Shown here: positions 17,437 through 26,416 of the stretch, one piece after another
Layout: the number at the start of each line of letters is the position of its first letter
Position numbering within the stretch: the stretch's first letter is position 1
NCBI RefSeq assembly: GCF_039830145.1
Contig: NZ_CP156082.1
Location: 328,001 to 392,000, forward strand
Length of the DNA stretch: 64,000 bases
Origin: Croceibacterium sp. TMG7-5b_MA50
Lineage (GTDB): Bacteria; Pseudomonadota; Alphaproteobacteria; Sphingomonadales; Sphingomonadaceae
Direction: 5' to 3'
The notes under the pieces: generated by a model
What the model saw: only the letters and a program-made list of their open reading frames with translations
What the model was told of the DNA's origin: nothing
The model's database searches: none
Made by a program: the position numbers and the translations under genes

Positions 17437-18915
17437 ATGCGGGCGGCAATGGAATCGCGGGTCATCATCGGGCAGGATCAGGCGGGCGCCCCCGTCCACG
17501 TCGACATAGAGGAACTGCTGGCCACCCGGCTGCTGGTGCAGGGCAATTCCGGCAGCGGCAAGTCGCACCTGCTGCGACGCCTGCTGGAGGAATCCGCCGG
17601 CATCGTGCAGCAGATCGTGATCGACCCGGAGGGCGACTTCGTCACCCTGGCCGATCATTTCGACCATGTGGTGATCGACGGCGCCGGCCATTCCGCCGCG
17701 GAGATCGAGGCACTGGCCGCGCGCACGCGGCAACACCGCGCATCCGTGGTCCTGTCGCTGGACGGGCTGGACGTGGAACAGCAGATCCGTTGCGCCGCGC
17801 ATTTCCTGACCGCTTTGTTCGATGCCCCGCGCGAACACTGGTATCCCGTGCTGGTCGTGGTGGACGAGGCGCAGATGTTCGCGCCCGCCGCCGGTGGCGA
17901 GATCAGCGAGGATACGCGCCGCCTCAGCCTCAATGCCATGACCAACCTCATGTGCCGCGGGCGCAAGCGCGGCCTCGCCGGCATCGTCGCGACGCAGCGG
18001 CTGGCGAAGCTCGCCAAGAATGTCGCGGCGGAAGCGTCCAATTTCCTGATGGGACGCACCTTTCTCGACATCGACATGATCCGCGCGGCGGACCTGCTGG
18101 GCATGGAGCGGCGCCAGGCCGAACAGATCCGTGACTTGGATCGCGGCATGTTCCTGGGGCTGGGGCCGGCGATCACCCGCGTGCCGCTGAAGGTCAGGAT
18201 CGGTGCCGTCCGTTCAGGGCCCCGCACCACCACCGGCAGCGGGCTGCTGCCGTTGCCGTCCGCCGCCCCGGCGGAGATGAAGGACCTGCTCCACGCCGAA
18301 CTGGCGGAAGCCGCGGCGGAGCGGGGGAGCACGCCGGCACCGCCGCCCGCCGCCTTCGTCGCCGACCAGCCGAGCGGTGCTGAGCGACTGGCCGAGCGCA
18401 TGGCCGAACTGGACGCGCAGGCCGAGGAGGCGGAGGCCGCCGCGCCAGCGTCCGGCGGGGCCGAGCGGGTCGAGATGGTGCTGCGTGAACTCGCCGCCGA
18501 TCCCAAGGCCGCCTTCACGCCGACGGCTACCCTGTTCCAGACGTTCCTGATGCAATGCCGCCGGTATCAGGTGCCGTCGGCTGGGATCGACATGGCCGGC
18601 TTCCGCCGCCGGTTCGCGCTGGCGCTGGCCGGCATGGACCGGGTGGAGGCCGATACCCGCGCCGCCATCCTGCAGCTCGCCGCCCCGCTGGAGGACGACC
18701 TGCTCGCCCCGTTCCTGCTGATCGCCCGCAGCGCGGCTCAGGGCCACGGCACCCCTGACGAGGATCAGCTCGCCCGCGTCTACGGCACCAGCAGCCCCAG
18801 CCGCATCCGGCGCCTGCTCGATCATCTGGAAAAACGCGGGCTGATCGTCGTGCGGGAGGATTACGGCGGCGAACGCAGCGTCACCGTGCCGGGCATCGCC
18901 GCGCTGGTCGACTGA
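17437..18915 (+). CDS. HerA/DUF87-type ATP-binding protein
   Basis: A 492-aa ATPase of the HerA/FtsK-related DUF87 group. Walker A is GNSGSGKSH (near residue 35), Walker B LVVVDEAQMFAPAAGGE (near 140), and a sensor region GLAGIVATQRLAKLAKNV. The C-terminal half is Ala/Glu-rich, then a winged-helix-like end (LDHLEKRGLIVVREDYGGER). HerA family members translocate DNA, but this stand-alone protein lacks a NurA nuclease neighbour, so the role is unknown. The start may be 17437 or the ATG at 17449. A 155-bp gap leads to pyrC. Confidence 0.82.
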   Translation: MRAAMESRVIIGQDQAGAPVHVDIEELLATRLLVQGNSGSGKSHLLRRLLEESAGIVQQIVIDPEGDFVTLADHFDHVVIDGAGHSAAEIEALAARTRQHRASVVLSLDGLDVEQQIRCAAHFLTALFDAPREHWYPVLVVVDEAQMFAPAAGGEISEDTRRLSLNAMTNLMCRGRKRGLAGIVATQRLAKLAKNVAAEASNFLMGRTFLDIDMIRAADLLGMERRQAEQIRDLDRGMFLGLGPAITRVPLKVRIGAVRSGPRTTTGSGLLPLPSAAPAEMKDLLHAELAEAAAERGSTPAPPPAAFVADQPSGAERLAERMAELDAQAEEAEAAAPASGGAERVEMVLRELAADPKAAFTPTATLFQTFLMQCRRYQVPSAGIDMAGFRRRFALALAGMDRVEADTRAAILQLAAPLEDDLLAPFLLIARSAAQGHGTPDEDQLARVYGTSSPSRIRRLLDHLEKRGLIVVREDYGGERSVTVPGIAALVD

Positions 18916-19025
18916 CCACGCATTGCCGCAAACCTGTCCTACAGGCCCTGCTTGTGGCACAGGATGCGGCGCTGTGCGCGCCTGCACTTCCGCCCGCAGA
19001 TTAACGGTTGGGCGGCATGCTTCGC

Positions 19026-19048
19026 AGGTGTCAACTTAGTGTCAACTT
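19026..19048 (+). repeat. 23-bp repeat, copy 1 (tandem 11-mer GTGTCAACTTA)
   Basis: The sequence contains GTGTCAACTTA twice in tandem (19028-19038 and 19039-19049). The 23-bp stretch is found again, inverted and exact, at 48134-48156. It ends 22 bases before the pyrC start codon. The one-turn spacing of the two TGTCAAC boxes fits a protein-binding site, but recombination or transposition of a short element is equally possible. Confidence 0.8.
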
Positions 19049-19070
19049 AGTCAGGAACAACGCAGTGAAC

Positions 19071-20111
19071 ATGAACCAAATCACCATCCGTCGCCCGGAT
19101 GACTGGCATGTCCACCTGCGTGACGGCGACGTGCTGACCGGCGTCACGCCCTACACGGCACGGGTATTCGGGCGGGCGATCATCATGCCCAACCTCGTCC
19201 CCCCGGTCACCACCGCCGCCATGGCGGAGGCATATCGTAGCCGGATCATGGCGGCCGTGCCCGAAGGCAGCGGCTTCACCCCGCTGATGACCTGCTATCT
19301 GACGGACGGCACCAGCCCGATCGACCTTGCCGACGGGCGCGCCGCGGGCATCTTCACGGCCGCCAAGCTGTATCCCGCCGGCGCCACCACCAATTCGGCG
19401 AGCGGCGTCACCTCCATCGCGAACATCCGCCGCGTGTTGGAGGTGATGGAACGGATCGGCATGCCGCTGTGCGTGCATGGGGAAGTGACCGATCCCGACA
19501 TCGACATCTTCGATCGGGAGGCGGTGTTCATCGACCGGATCCTGACTCCGTTGCTGCGCGACATGCCGGGGCTGCGCGTCGTGCTGGAACATGCGACCAC
19601 GATCCAGGCGGTGCAGTTCGTGGAGGCTGCCGGATCGAACGTCGCTGCGACCATCACGCCGCAGCACCTGCACATCAATCGCAACGCCATGCTGGTCGGC
19701 GGCATCCGTCCGCATGCCTATTGCCTGCCCGTTGCCAAGCGGGAGGAGCATCGACTCGCGCTGCGCCGCGCAGCGACCGGCGGGTCCGGCAAGTTCTTCC
19801 TCGGCACCGATACGGCGCCGCATGCCCGGCACCTGAAGGAATCGGGCTGCGGCTGCGCCGGCATCTTCAACGCGCCTCACGCGCTCGAAAGCTACCTCAC
19901 TGTTTTCGATGAGGAAAACGCGCTCGAGCACTTCGAGCAGTTCGCGAGCCTCGCCGGTCCGGCCTTCTACCGGTTGCCGGTGAACGAGGATTCGGTGACG
20001 CTGGAGCGGTCGGAGGTGGTCGTCCCCGGCGAAATCGACGCTCACGGCACCACGATCGTGCCGTTTCACGCCGGTGAGACGATGGGCTGGAAGATTTTGT
20101 CGACGAACTGA
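19071..20111 (+). CDS. pyrC: Dihydroorotase PyrC
   Basis: A 346-aa dihydroorotase of the E. coli (class II) type, catalysing cyclisation of carbamoyl aspartate to dihydroorotate in pyrimidine synthesis. Metal and catalytic residues are in place: [11 protein letters not shown] (HxH), [12 protein letters not shown] (carboxylated Lys), [14 protein letters not shown] and the Asp in [11 protein letters not shown]. The ATG at 19071 is chosen because it gives the standard N-terminus [12 protein letters not shown]. The tandem repeat just upstream could affect its expression. No other pyr genes are nearby. Confidence 0.95.
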   Translation: MNQITIRRPDDWHVHLRDGDVLTGVTPYTARVFGRAIIMPNLVPPVTTAAMAEAYRSRIMAAVPEGSGFTPLMTCYLTDGTSPIDLADGRAAGIFTAAKLYPAGATTNSASGVTSIANIRRVLEVMERIGMPLCVHGEVTDPDIDIFDREAVFIDRILTPLLRDMPGLRVVLEHATTIQAVQFVEAAGSNVAATITPQHLHINRNAMLVGGIRPHAYCLPVAKREEHRLALRRAATGGSGKFFLGTDTAPHARHLKESGCGCAGIFNAPHALESYLTVFDEENALEHFEQFASLAGPAFYRLPVNEDSVTLERSEVVVPGEIDAHGTTIVPFHAGETMGWKILSTN

Positions 20112-20171
20112 GTGGAAAGGTACTTTTCTTGCAGCTTGGTTGCCGATTGTTCAGCTAGTCGGGTCTAAACA

Positions 20172-20195
20172 TGAACCAACGACACGTTTGGTTCA
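20172..20195 (+). repeat. Inverted repeat in the leader of the glycine-zipper gene
   Basis: TGAACCAA and TTGGTTCA form a perfect 8-bp inverted repeat with an 8-base loop, immediately before the AAAGGAG ribosome binding site of the downstream gene. It could be an mRNA stem-loop affecting translation or stability, or an operator. Confidence 0.6.
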
Positions 20196-20208
20196 AAGGA
20201 GACCAGCC

Positions 20209-20628
20209 ATGAAGACCCTGTTCAAGAACGCCGCTCTCGCTCTCGCCGCCACTGGTGCGATCGCCACCGCGATGCCGGCTGCCGCGGCCGAGCTGCCGCA
20301 GGCGCGCAGCGCGACCTTCGCGACGTTCGACCAGGCGTCGGACCAGTCGGGGACGGAATGGAACCAGTGGCGCCGTGATCGCGACGATCGTCGCTACGGC
20401 CGCCGCGACCGGGACTACGATCGCCGCTACGACCGTGATCGCGATTACCGCCCCCGTTGCGAGCGCAAGAGCGGCACGACCGGCCTGATCGTCGGCGGTG
20501 CGGCGGGTGCCCTGCTCGGCCGGGAGATCGACGGTGGCCGTGACCGGACCCTCGGCACCGTGCTCGGCGCCGCCGGTGGCGCGCTGCTGGGCCGGGAGAT
20601 CGAAGGCACGGGCGTCCGCTGCCGCTAA
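20209..20628 (+). CDS. Glycine-zipper 2TM-domain envelope protein
   Basis: A 139-aa exported protein. The signal peptide (MKTLFKNAALALAATGAIAT, cut near AAAAE) is followed by a low-complexity Arg/Asp/Tyr-rich segment (about residues 55-85: DRRYGRRDRDYDRRYDRD) and then two glycine-zipper repeats, GLIVGGAAGALLGREIDGG and GTVLGAAGGALLGREIEG. Such Rick_17kDa-like proteins sit in the outer membrane or periplasm. A strong AAAGGAG precedes the start. A perfect inverted repeat lies in the leader. It is monocistronic, convergent with astD. Confidence 0.87.
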   Translation: MKTLFKNAALALAATGAIATAMPAAAAELPQARSATFATFDQASDQSGTEWNQWRRDRDDRRYGRRDRDYDRRYDRDRDYRPRCERKSGTTGLIVGGAAGALLGREIDGGRDRTLGTVLGAAGGALLGREIEGTGVRCR

Positions 20629-20647
20629 GCCCGGTACCGGGCCGGTC

Positions 20648-22075
20648 TCAACCGGCCCGGAAGCCGACCCCAACGCTGGCCCGTGGCTGCGGCACTTCGG
20701 TGCTGGCCACGGGATAGGCGCAATAATCGGCGGCGTAGAAGGCGGCCGGGCGATGATTGCCCGACAGGCCCACGCCGCCGAACGGCGCCGCGGAACTTGC
20801 CCCGTTCGTCGGCCGGTTCCAGTTGACGATCCCCGCCCGGATATTGGCCCAAAAGCGGTTGTATTCCTGCGGTGACCCACCCACCAGGCTGGCCGACAGG
20901 CCGAACCGGGTGTCATTGGCGACCGCGATCGCCTCGTCGAAATCGCCCACCCGAATCACCTGCAGCAGCGGGCCGAACAGCTCCTCATCAGGCCGCTTGC
21001 CCGCCTGGCTCATGTCGATCAGCGCCGGGGTGACGAATGGCAGGTCGCCGCCCATCGGCCGCCGCATCGGCACGATCGCCCGCCCGCCGCGCGACAGCAG
21101 GTCGACGAAGCCTTCCGTCAGCTGCTCTGCCGCGGCATTGTCGATCACGGGCCCCATGAAGGGCTGCGGATCGTCGAACGGCGCGCCGATCACCATCCGC
21201 TCTGTCAGGGCGGCGACCTCGGCCATCACGGCATCGAACAGGCTGTCCTGTACGATCAGCCGCCGCGCGGCGGTGCAGCGCTGGCCGGCGGTGGTGAAGG
21301 CGGACTGCACGATCAGCGCCGCGGCATCGCTGACCAGCGGCGTGTTCCACACCACCAGCGGGTTGTTGCCGCCCATCTCCAGCGCGACGATCTTGCCCGG
21401 CTCCTCCGCCAAGGCGCGGTTGATCGCGATCCCCGCTTTGGCGGAGCCGGTGAACAGCACGCCGCCGACGTCCGGATGCGCCACCAAAGCGCGTCCTTCA
21501 TCCGGTCCGCCGACCAGCAGTTGCGCCGCGTCCTCCGGCACTCCGGCCCGGTGCAGGCACGCGATCAGGAAGGCGCCGGTTGCAGGCGTCTTCTCGCTCG
21601 GCTTGAAGATCACGGCGTTACCCGCGATCAGCGCCGGCACGACGTGCCCATTGGGAAGGTGGGCCGGGAAATTGTAAGGGCCGAGCACCGCCATCACCCC
21701 GTGCGGCTTGTGCCGCACGGCTGCGGTCGCGCCCATCGCGCCGTCCAGTCGCCGCTGCCCGGTGCGCTCGGCATAGGCCTTGATGCTGATCTCCACCTTG
21801 GCGATCACCGCCTCGACCTCGGTCACCGCCTCCCAGCGGGGCTTCCCCGTCTCGCGCGCGATCAGATCGGCGAATGCATCCTGTCCGCTGCGCACCTCGT
21901 TGGCGAAGCGGCGCAGCAGTTCGATCCGGTTGGCGAGCGGCCGGGCCGCCCATTGCGGCCAGCTCTGGCGCGCCCGCTCCACGGCGGCATCCACGTCGCC
22001 CACAGCCCCGCGCCACAGCTCCACCCCGGTGGCGGGCTCGAACGAAACGATCTCGGCATCTGGCACGGGCAACAC
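20648..22075 (-). CDS. astD: Succinylglutamate semialdehyde dehydrogenase AstD
   Basis: A 475-aa NAD-dependent aldehyde dehydrogenase, fourth step of arginine catabolism by the succinyltransferase pathway. Catalytic Glu is in ALEMGGNNPLVV (about 230) and catalytic Cys in TTAGQRCTAARR (about 268); NFPAHLPNGHVVPAL and GPYNFP are typical of AstD. Translation starts with GTG at 22075. astA, astB and astE are not in the window, so the rest of the pathway must be elsewhere. It follows selO with a 46-base gap on the same strand, so they may be co-transcribed. Confidence 0.88.
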   Translation of the reverse strand: MLPVPDAEIVSFEPATGVELWRGAVGDVDAAVERARQSWPQWAARPLANRIELLRRFANEVRSGQDAFADLIARETGKPRWEAVTEVEAVIAKVEISIKAYAERTGQRRLDGAMGATAAVRHKPHGVMAVLGPYNFPAHLPNGHVVPALIAGNAVIFKPSEKTPATGAFLIACLHRAGVPEDAAQLLVGGPDEGRALVAHPDVGGVLFTGSAKAGIAINRALAEEPGKIVALEMGGNNPLVVWNTPLVSDAAALIVQSAFTTAGQRCTAARRLIVQDSLFDAVMAEVAALTERMVIGAPFDDPQPFMGPVIDNAAAEQLTEGFVDLLSRGGRAIVPMRRPMGGDLPFVTPALIDMSQAGKRPDEELFGPLLQVIRVGDFDEAIAVANDTRFGLSASLVGGSPQEYNRFWANIRAGIVNWNRPTNGASSAAPFGGVGLSGNHRPAAFYAADYCAYPVASTEVPQPRASVGVGFRAG

Positions 22076-22121
22076 CTTGATATATGCGAAAAGCGGGGTT
22101 CTAGCTGCCGGGCGGCGATCG

Positions 22122-23522
22122 TCAAACGGGCAGATGACCGGCGGGAACGGGCGGCTCGCCGAGTGCCTCCCCTAGTCGCCGGATCGCCACAACCTTGGCG
22201 TGCAGAGGCTGCCAGTCGTCATGCTCGGCGATCGGCTGCCACAAGGCTTCGAGCTCCTCGATCAGCAGACTCGGCGGTGCCTCCGCCCAGAGTGGATCAT
22301 CGCTGGCGACCCGCTGGTATCCGGCGAGGGCCGCAGCCAGATCGCCCTCGGCATCCCGACCTTCACGATGGGCGAAGAAGAACGCGTCAGGACCGATCCC
22401 GCCGGCCCTCATCTCCCGTTCCGCCGCGGCGATCAGCGCGAAGTCCGCGTCCGTGCCCTGACTGGCCACACCCAGCCGCCAGCAGAAGCGGCGCGCCATG
22501 GCCGCGTTGTAATGCCCGGCGAAGCTGTTCAGCGCGGCCATCAACGGCTCGCTGTCCGCCAGCCGACGCAGGGCGATTGCCAGTTGCATCAGGTTCCAGC
22601 GGATCGCCTCCGGCTGGCGGCCGAAGGCATACAGGCCCGCATGGTCGAAGTAGGCGGCGGTGAAGCCCGCGTCCCAGCGCGGCAGCCAGCGCCACGGGCC
22701 GTAGTCGAAGCTTTCGCCCGTTATGTTCATGTTGTCGGTGTTGAGCACGCCATGGACGAAGCCCGCCACCATGTAGCTGGCGGCGAGATCGGCCAGTCGC
22801 TCCGCCACCTGGTGCAGCAGGATGACGGCCGGTTCGTCCCGGCCCGGAGCGTCCGTCGGGGGCGGTGGTCCGGGATAGTGGCGCAGGCAATAATCGACCA
22901 GCGCCGCGAGGTGGTCGTCCTCCTCCAGCGCGGCGAGGCGTTGGAAGCTGCCGATGCGGATGTGCCCGTGGCTGAGCCGGACCATCACGGCGGAGCGGGT
23001 CGGGCTCGGTTCGTCCCCGCGCCATAGTTCCTCGCCCGTTTCCACCACGCTGAACGTCTTGCTGGTGTTCACGCCGAGCGCCTCCAGCATCTCGGTCGCC
23101 AGGATCTCCCGCACGGCGCCCTTCAGCGTCAGCCGGCCATCGGCGGTACGGCTATATGGCGTGGTGCCGCTGCCCTTAGTGCCGAGATCGAGCAGCCGCC
23201 CCGCGCCGTCACGCAGCTGCGCATGCAGGAAGCCGCGTCCGTCGCCCAGGTCAGGGTTGTACACCTGGAACTGATGGCCGTGATACCGCAGTGCGAGCGG
23301 CGCTGGCAGGTTGCCGGGCAGGGGGGTGAAGCGGGCGAAGTGCCGCACCCATTCCGCCTCCGTCAGCTCACTCAGGCCAACCGCCTTGTCCCAGCGATCG
23401 TTGCGGAACCGCAGGACCCTTTGCGGGAAGTCCGCCGCAGCGACCACGTCGCCCAGCCACGGCGCGATGGCGGCAATGGCGGGGTCGGGGCGATAGGGGG
23501 CGGGTTGCGGTTCGGCGCGCAT
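22122..23522 (-). CDS. selO: Protein adenylyltransferase SelO (YdiU)
   Basis: A 466-aa SelO pseudokinase, which transfers AMP from ATP to Ser/Thr/Tyr of target proteins and takes part in redox regulation. Family motifs are LRYHGHQFQVYNPDLGDGR, LDLGTKGSGTTPYSR (nucleotide-binding Lys and Arg), REILATEMLEALGV, and the active site FVHGVLNTDNMNITGESFDYGP (Asn and Asp metal ligands). The ATG at 23522 gives the normal N-terminus; the open frame continues upstream without support. A bacterial SelO ends without the eukaryotic Sec tail, as here. Confidence 0.93.
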   Translation of the reverse strand: MRAEPQPAPYRPDPAIAAIAPWLGDVVAAADFPQRVLRFRNDRWDKAVGLSELTEAEWVRHFARFTPLPGNLPAPLALRYHGHQFQVYNPDLGDGRGFLHAQLRDGAGRLLDLGTKGSGTTPYSRTADGRLTLKGAVREILATEMLEALGVNTSKTFSVVETGEELWRGDEPSPTRSAVMVRLSHGHIRIGSFQRLAALEEDDHLAALVDYCLRHYPGPPPPTDAPGRDEPAVILLHQVAERLADLAASYMVAGFVHGVLNTDNMNITGESFDYGPWRWLPRWDAGFTAAYFDHAGLYAFGRQPEAIRWNLMQLAIALRRLADSEPLMAALNSFAGHYNAAMARRFCWRLGVASQGTDADFALIAAAEREMRAGGIGPDAFFFAHREGRDAEGDLAAALAGYQRVASDDPLWAEAPPSLLIEELEALWQPIAEHDDWQPLHAKVVAIRRLGEALGEPPVPAGHLPV

Positions 23523-23612
23523 CCCCGCAATAGTGGGCACGGGCAGGCGGGCGCGCAACCGCGCGCCTGGATTAGGCAGGCGCGAACCGCGCCCGGGATT
23601 ACAGGCGGGTCG

Positions 23613-24485
23613 ATGCAGGATACTGGGTTCGAGGTGCTGGAATGGACCAGCGATGACGGGCTGGTCCTGCGCTGCCGCGACTATCCGGGGCGCATGGACC
23701 GCCCGCCGATCCTGTGCATCCCCGGCCTGACCCGCAACGCCCGCGATTTCGAGCCGGTGGTGGATGCCTTGGCCGGCGAGTGGCGCGTGCTGTGCGTGGA
23801 TCTGCGCGGCCGGGGGCAGAGCGACTATGCGCGCGATTCCGCCAGCTACATGCCGATGCGCTATGTCGCGGACATCGCCGCGCTGCTGGAACAGGCGGAA
23901 TTGGAGCGGGTGGTCGCCATCGGTACCTCGCTGGGCGGGATTGTCACCATGTTGCTGGCGGCCATGCAGCTCGAACGGTTCGCCGGCGCGGTGCTGAACG
24001 ACATCGGACCGGAAATCGAGGAGACGGGCCTCGCCCGCATCCGCGACTATGTCGGTCAGGGGCGCAGCTTCCCCACCTGGATGCATGCCGCGCGTGCCTT
24101 GCGGGAGCAGGCCGGGGAAGCGCATCCCGACCATGCCATCGCGGATTGGCTGCGAATGGCCAAGCGGCTGATGTGCGTGGGCGCGGGCGGGCGCATCGTG
24201 TTCGACTATGACATGAAGATCGCCGAGCCCTTCGCCGCGCCGCCCGCCGGGGAGGCGCCGGATCTATGGCCGCTGCTGCGCGCCCTCAGCGGGCGGCCGG
24301 TGCTGGTGCTGCGGGGTGAGCTGTCGGACATTCTGTCTGGGGCCACGCTGGACCGCATGGCGCGCGAGGTGCCCGGGCTGGAGGCGGTGACGGTGCCGCG
24401 CACCGGGCATGCGCCGACGCTGGAGGAGCCGATCGCCCAGCAGGCGATCAGCCGCCTGCTGGCACGCGTGGCGGAAGCAGGCTGA
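23613..24485 (+). CDS. Alpha/beta hydrolase
   Basis: A 290-aa alpha/beta-hydrolase fold protein. The oxyanion region is PPILCIPGLTRNARDF, the nucleophile elbow is GTSLGGIVT (Ser in GxSxG), an acidic residue is likely in RGELSDILS, and the catalytic His is in RTGHAPTLEEP. The substrate is unknown. It is divergent from selO (90-bp gap) and its stop overlaps the glycosyltransferase ATG by one base (TGATG), so the two are translationally coupled. Confidence 0.87.
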   Translation: MQDTGFEVLEWTSDDGLVLRCRDYPGRMDRPPILCIPGLTRNARDFEPVVDALAGEWRVLCVDLRGRGQSDYARDSASYMPMRYVADIAALLEQAELERVVAIGTSLGGIVTMLLAAMQLERFAGAVLNDIGPEIEETGLARIRDYVGQGRSFPTWMHAARALREQAGEAHPDHAIADWLRMAKRLMCVGAGGRIVFDYDMKIAEPFAAPPAGEAPDLWPLLRALSGRPVLVLRGELSDILSGATLDRMAREVPGLEAVTVPRTGHAPTLEEPIAQQAISRLLARVAEAG

Positions 24486-25519
24486 TGGCGGGCATCCTGC
24501 ACTGGGTCGCGCCGGGCGCGGACGCGATGCCGGAACGCTGCGCGGCGGTGATCGCCGGCATGTCGGGCGAGAGCACGCAGGCGCTGGCAGGTGACGCGCC
24601 GCCCACAAGCGGTCGAGGCATCGCCCGTGCCGATCTGCCCCCGCTTGCCGGACGGCGCTGGCCCGCGCGGTTGAAGCGGCTGGCGGCGGCAATGGCCGGC
24701 TACGACCTGCTGTGTACCTGGGGCAGCGGCGCGCTTGACGCGGTGTTGGCGCATACCCTGTTCGCCGATGTCTACGGACTGGCGCCGCTGGTCCATCACG
24801 AGGGGGAGGGCGGGCAGGGTGGCGCGCTCGCCCGCCGGATCGCGTTCGGGCGCACTGCGGCGATCGTGGTGCCGGATGCCGGTACGGAGCGGCTGGCGCT
24901 GGAACGCTGGCAGCAACCGAGAAGCCGGGTGCGGCGCATCGCCGATGGTATCGACCTTGCCCCGTTTGTCCGCGTGGCCAAGCGCGACGCGCTGCCCGGT
25001 CTGGTCAAGCGGCGAGACGAGCTGTGGCTGGGCGTGCCGCCCGGCAGCGATTCCGCGCCCCTGATCGTCGCACTGCCGCGGCTGCCTGATGAATGGCAGG
25101 TGGTGTTGTGGGGAGATGGGCTGGACCGTGCGGCGCTGCTGGCCACGGCGGAAGCAAACGAGCAGGACCACCGCCTGCTGTTTGCCGGCACTGCGGCTGC
25201 GGAGCGCGTGCTGCCGTTGCTGGACCTGTTGGCCGCCACCGTCACGCCCACGTCCGGGCTGCTGTTGCAGGCCATGGCCGCACGTCTGCCGGTCGTCGCG
25301 CCGCGGGGCGCTGCGGCGGAAGTGCTCGCCAGTGCGAACGGCCCCTTGCTGGTGGAGGACAAGGCGACCGTTGCCGACCGGGTCGTGACGGTCGCGGGTG
25401 ACCCCGCCAGCCGGACGATGATCGGCACCGCCAACCGCAAGCTGGTCGAAAGCGAACACGCGCTCGCCACCACCGTGGAGCGGCACCGGGCGCTCTATCG
25501 TGGGCTGCTGCGCCGCTGA
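24485..25519 (+). CDS. Glycosyltransferase (GT4-like)
   Basis: A 344-aa protein with features of a GT-B glycosyltransferase: an N-terminal Rossmann half (YDLLCTWGSGALDAVLAHTL), a linker with RRIADGIDLAPFV (commonly ...NGVD..F), and a C-terminal half ending with ATVTPTSGLLLQAMAARLPVVAPRGAAAEVL, the usual E/S-G-x-x-x-x-E-A-M-A-x-G-x-P-V-V region in degenerate form. The usual acidic residue of the EX7E motif is replaced by TSG, so activity is less certain. It overlaps the hydrolase gene by one base. The acceptor is unknown. Confidence 0.72.
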   Translation: MAGILHWVAPGADAMPERCAAVIAGMSGESTQALAGDAPPTSGRGIARADLPPLAGRRWPARLKRLAAAMAGYDLLCTWGSGALDAVLAHTLFADVYGLAPLVHHEGEGGQGGALARRIAFGRTAAIVVPDAGTERLALERWQQPRSRVRRIADGIDLAPFVRVAKRDALPGLVKRRDELWLGVPPGSDSAPLIVALPRLPDEWQVVLWGDGLDRAALLATAEANEQDHRLLFAGTAAAERVLPLLDLLAATVTPTSGLLLQAMAARLPVVAPRGAAAEVLASANGPLLVEDKATVADRVVTVAGDPASRTMIGTANRKLVESEHALATTVERHRALYRGLLRR

Positions 25520-25630
25520 CGAAGCCGTCACTATTCGGTGCAGCTTCAGACAGGGTTCACGCCGGGAATTGAATTGCGAGGCCCATGCGCTAAACAGCGC
25601 CGCCTTTCCCTAGCAACAGATCGACAGACC

Positions 25631-26413
25631 TTGGCCTCTCCTACCGACTACGACACCGCCCGCGCCGAACGGCTGGCCGCACGCCGGCAGGCGGAGGAAA
25701 ACGTGCTGGTGCGCGAGATCGACGAGGCGGTGCGCAAGGAGGAGTTCGCCAGCAAGGTGCGCCGCTACGCCATCCCGATCGGGCTGGGCGTTCTGGCGCT
25801 ACTGCTGGCGCTGGGCGGCTGGCTGCTGTGGCGGGACTGGCAGGCCAACGCGGCGGAGAAGCGTTCCGAACAGCTCGTATCGGCGCTGGACGAAATGGAA
25901 GGCGGATCGCGTGAGCAGGCGGAGAAGGAACTCGCCGCCATCGCCGAGGACGGCAACGATGCCGCCGCCCTGTCCGCCAGGCTGGCCCAGGCCGGGCTGG
26001 CCCTGCGCGGGGAGCGGCGGGACGAGGCGCTGGCGATCTACCGCACGATGAGCGCGGATGACGCTGCGCCCAAGCCGTACCGCGATATCGCCACGATCCG
26101 TCTCGCCGCCGCCGAGTTCGAGGATGTGCAGCCGCAGGTCATCATCGACCGGCTGAAGCCGTTGGCAGTGCCGGGCAATCCCTGGTTCGGCAGCGCCGGC
26201 GAACTGGTGGCGATGGCCTACCTCAAACAGAACCGCACGGACCTTGCCGGGCCGCTGCTGGTGCAGGTCGCGCGGGACGAGGCGGTGCCGCCATCGCTCC
26301 GTTCCCGCACCCGGCAGCTTGCCGGCATGCTCGGCTTCGATGCGGTCGATGATGCCGACCTGCAGCTGGAGGCGCCGGGCGGCGCCGCCCCTGCCACCGC
26401 GCAACAGGATTGA
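25631..26413 (+). CDS. YfgM-like TPR-containing membrane protein
   Basis: A 260-aa protein with a cytoplasmic charged N-terminus, one membrane helix (about 45-66: IPIGLGVLALLLALGGWLLW), and a periplasmic helical domain of TPR-like repeats (LSARLAQAGLALRGERRDEALAIYR). It resembles YfgM/DUF2659 proteins, which sit next to bamB and assist secretion or quality control at the Sec translocon. Start is a TTG at 25631, giving a plausible LASPTDYDTARAERL; longer frames reach to 25538. It is followed after 3 bases by bamB, which supports the assignment. Confidence 0.78.
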   Translation: MASPTDYDTARAERLAARRQAEENVLVREIDEAVRKEEFASKVRRYAIPIGLGVLALLLALGGWLLWRDWQANAAEKRSEQLVSALDEMEGGSREQAEKELAAIAEDGNDAAALSARLAQAGLALRGERRDEALAIYRTMSADDAAPKPYRDIATIRLAAAEFEDVQPQVIIDRLKPLAVPGNPWFGSAGELVAMAYLKQNRTDLAGPLLVQVARDEAVPPSLRSRTRQLAGMLGFDAVDDADLQLEAPGGAAPATAQQD

Positions 26414-26416
26414 TCC

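Noticed and set aside
19026-19049. Tandem 11-mer considered as a CRISPR remnant or iteron origin
   Set aside because: Only two units per site, no spacers, no cas or rep genes nearby.
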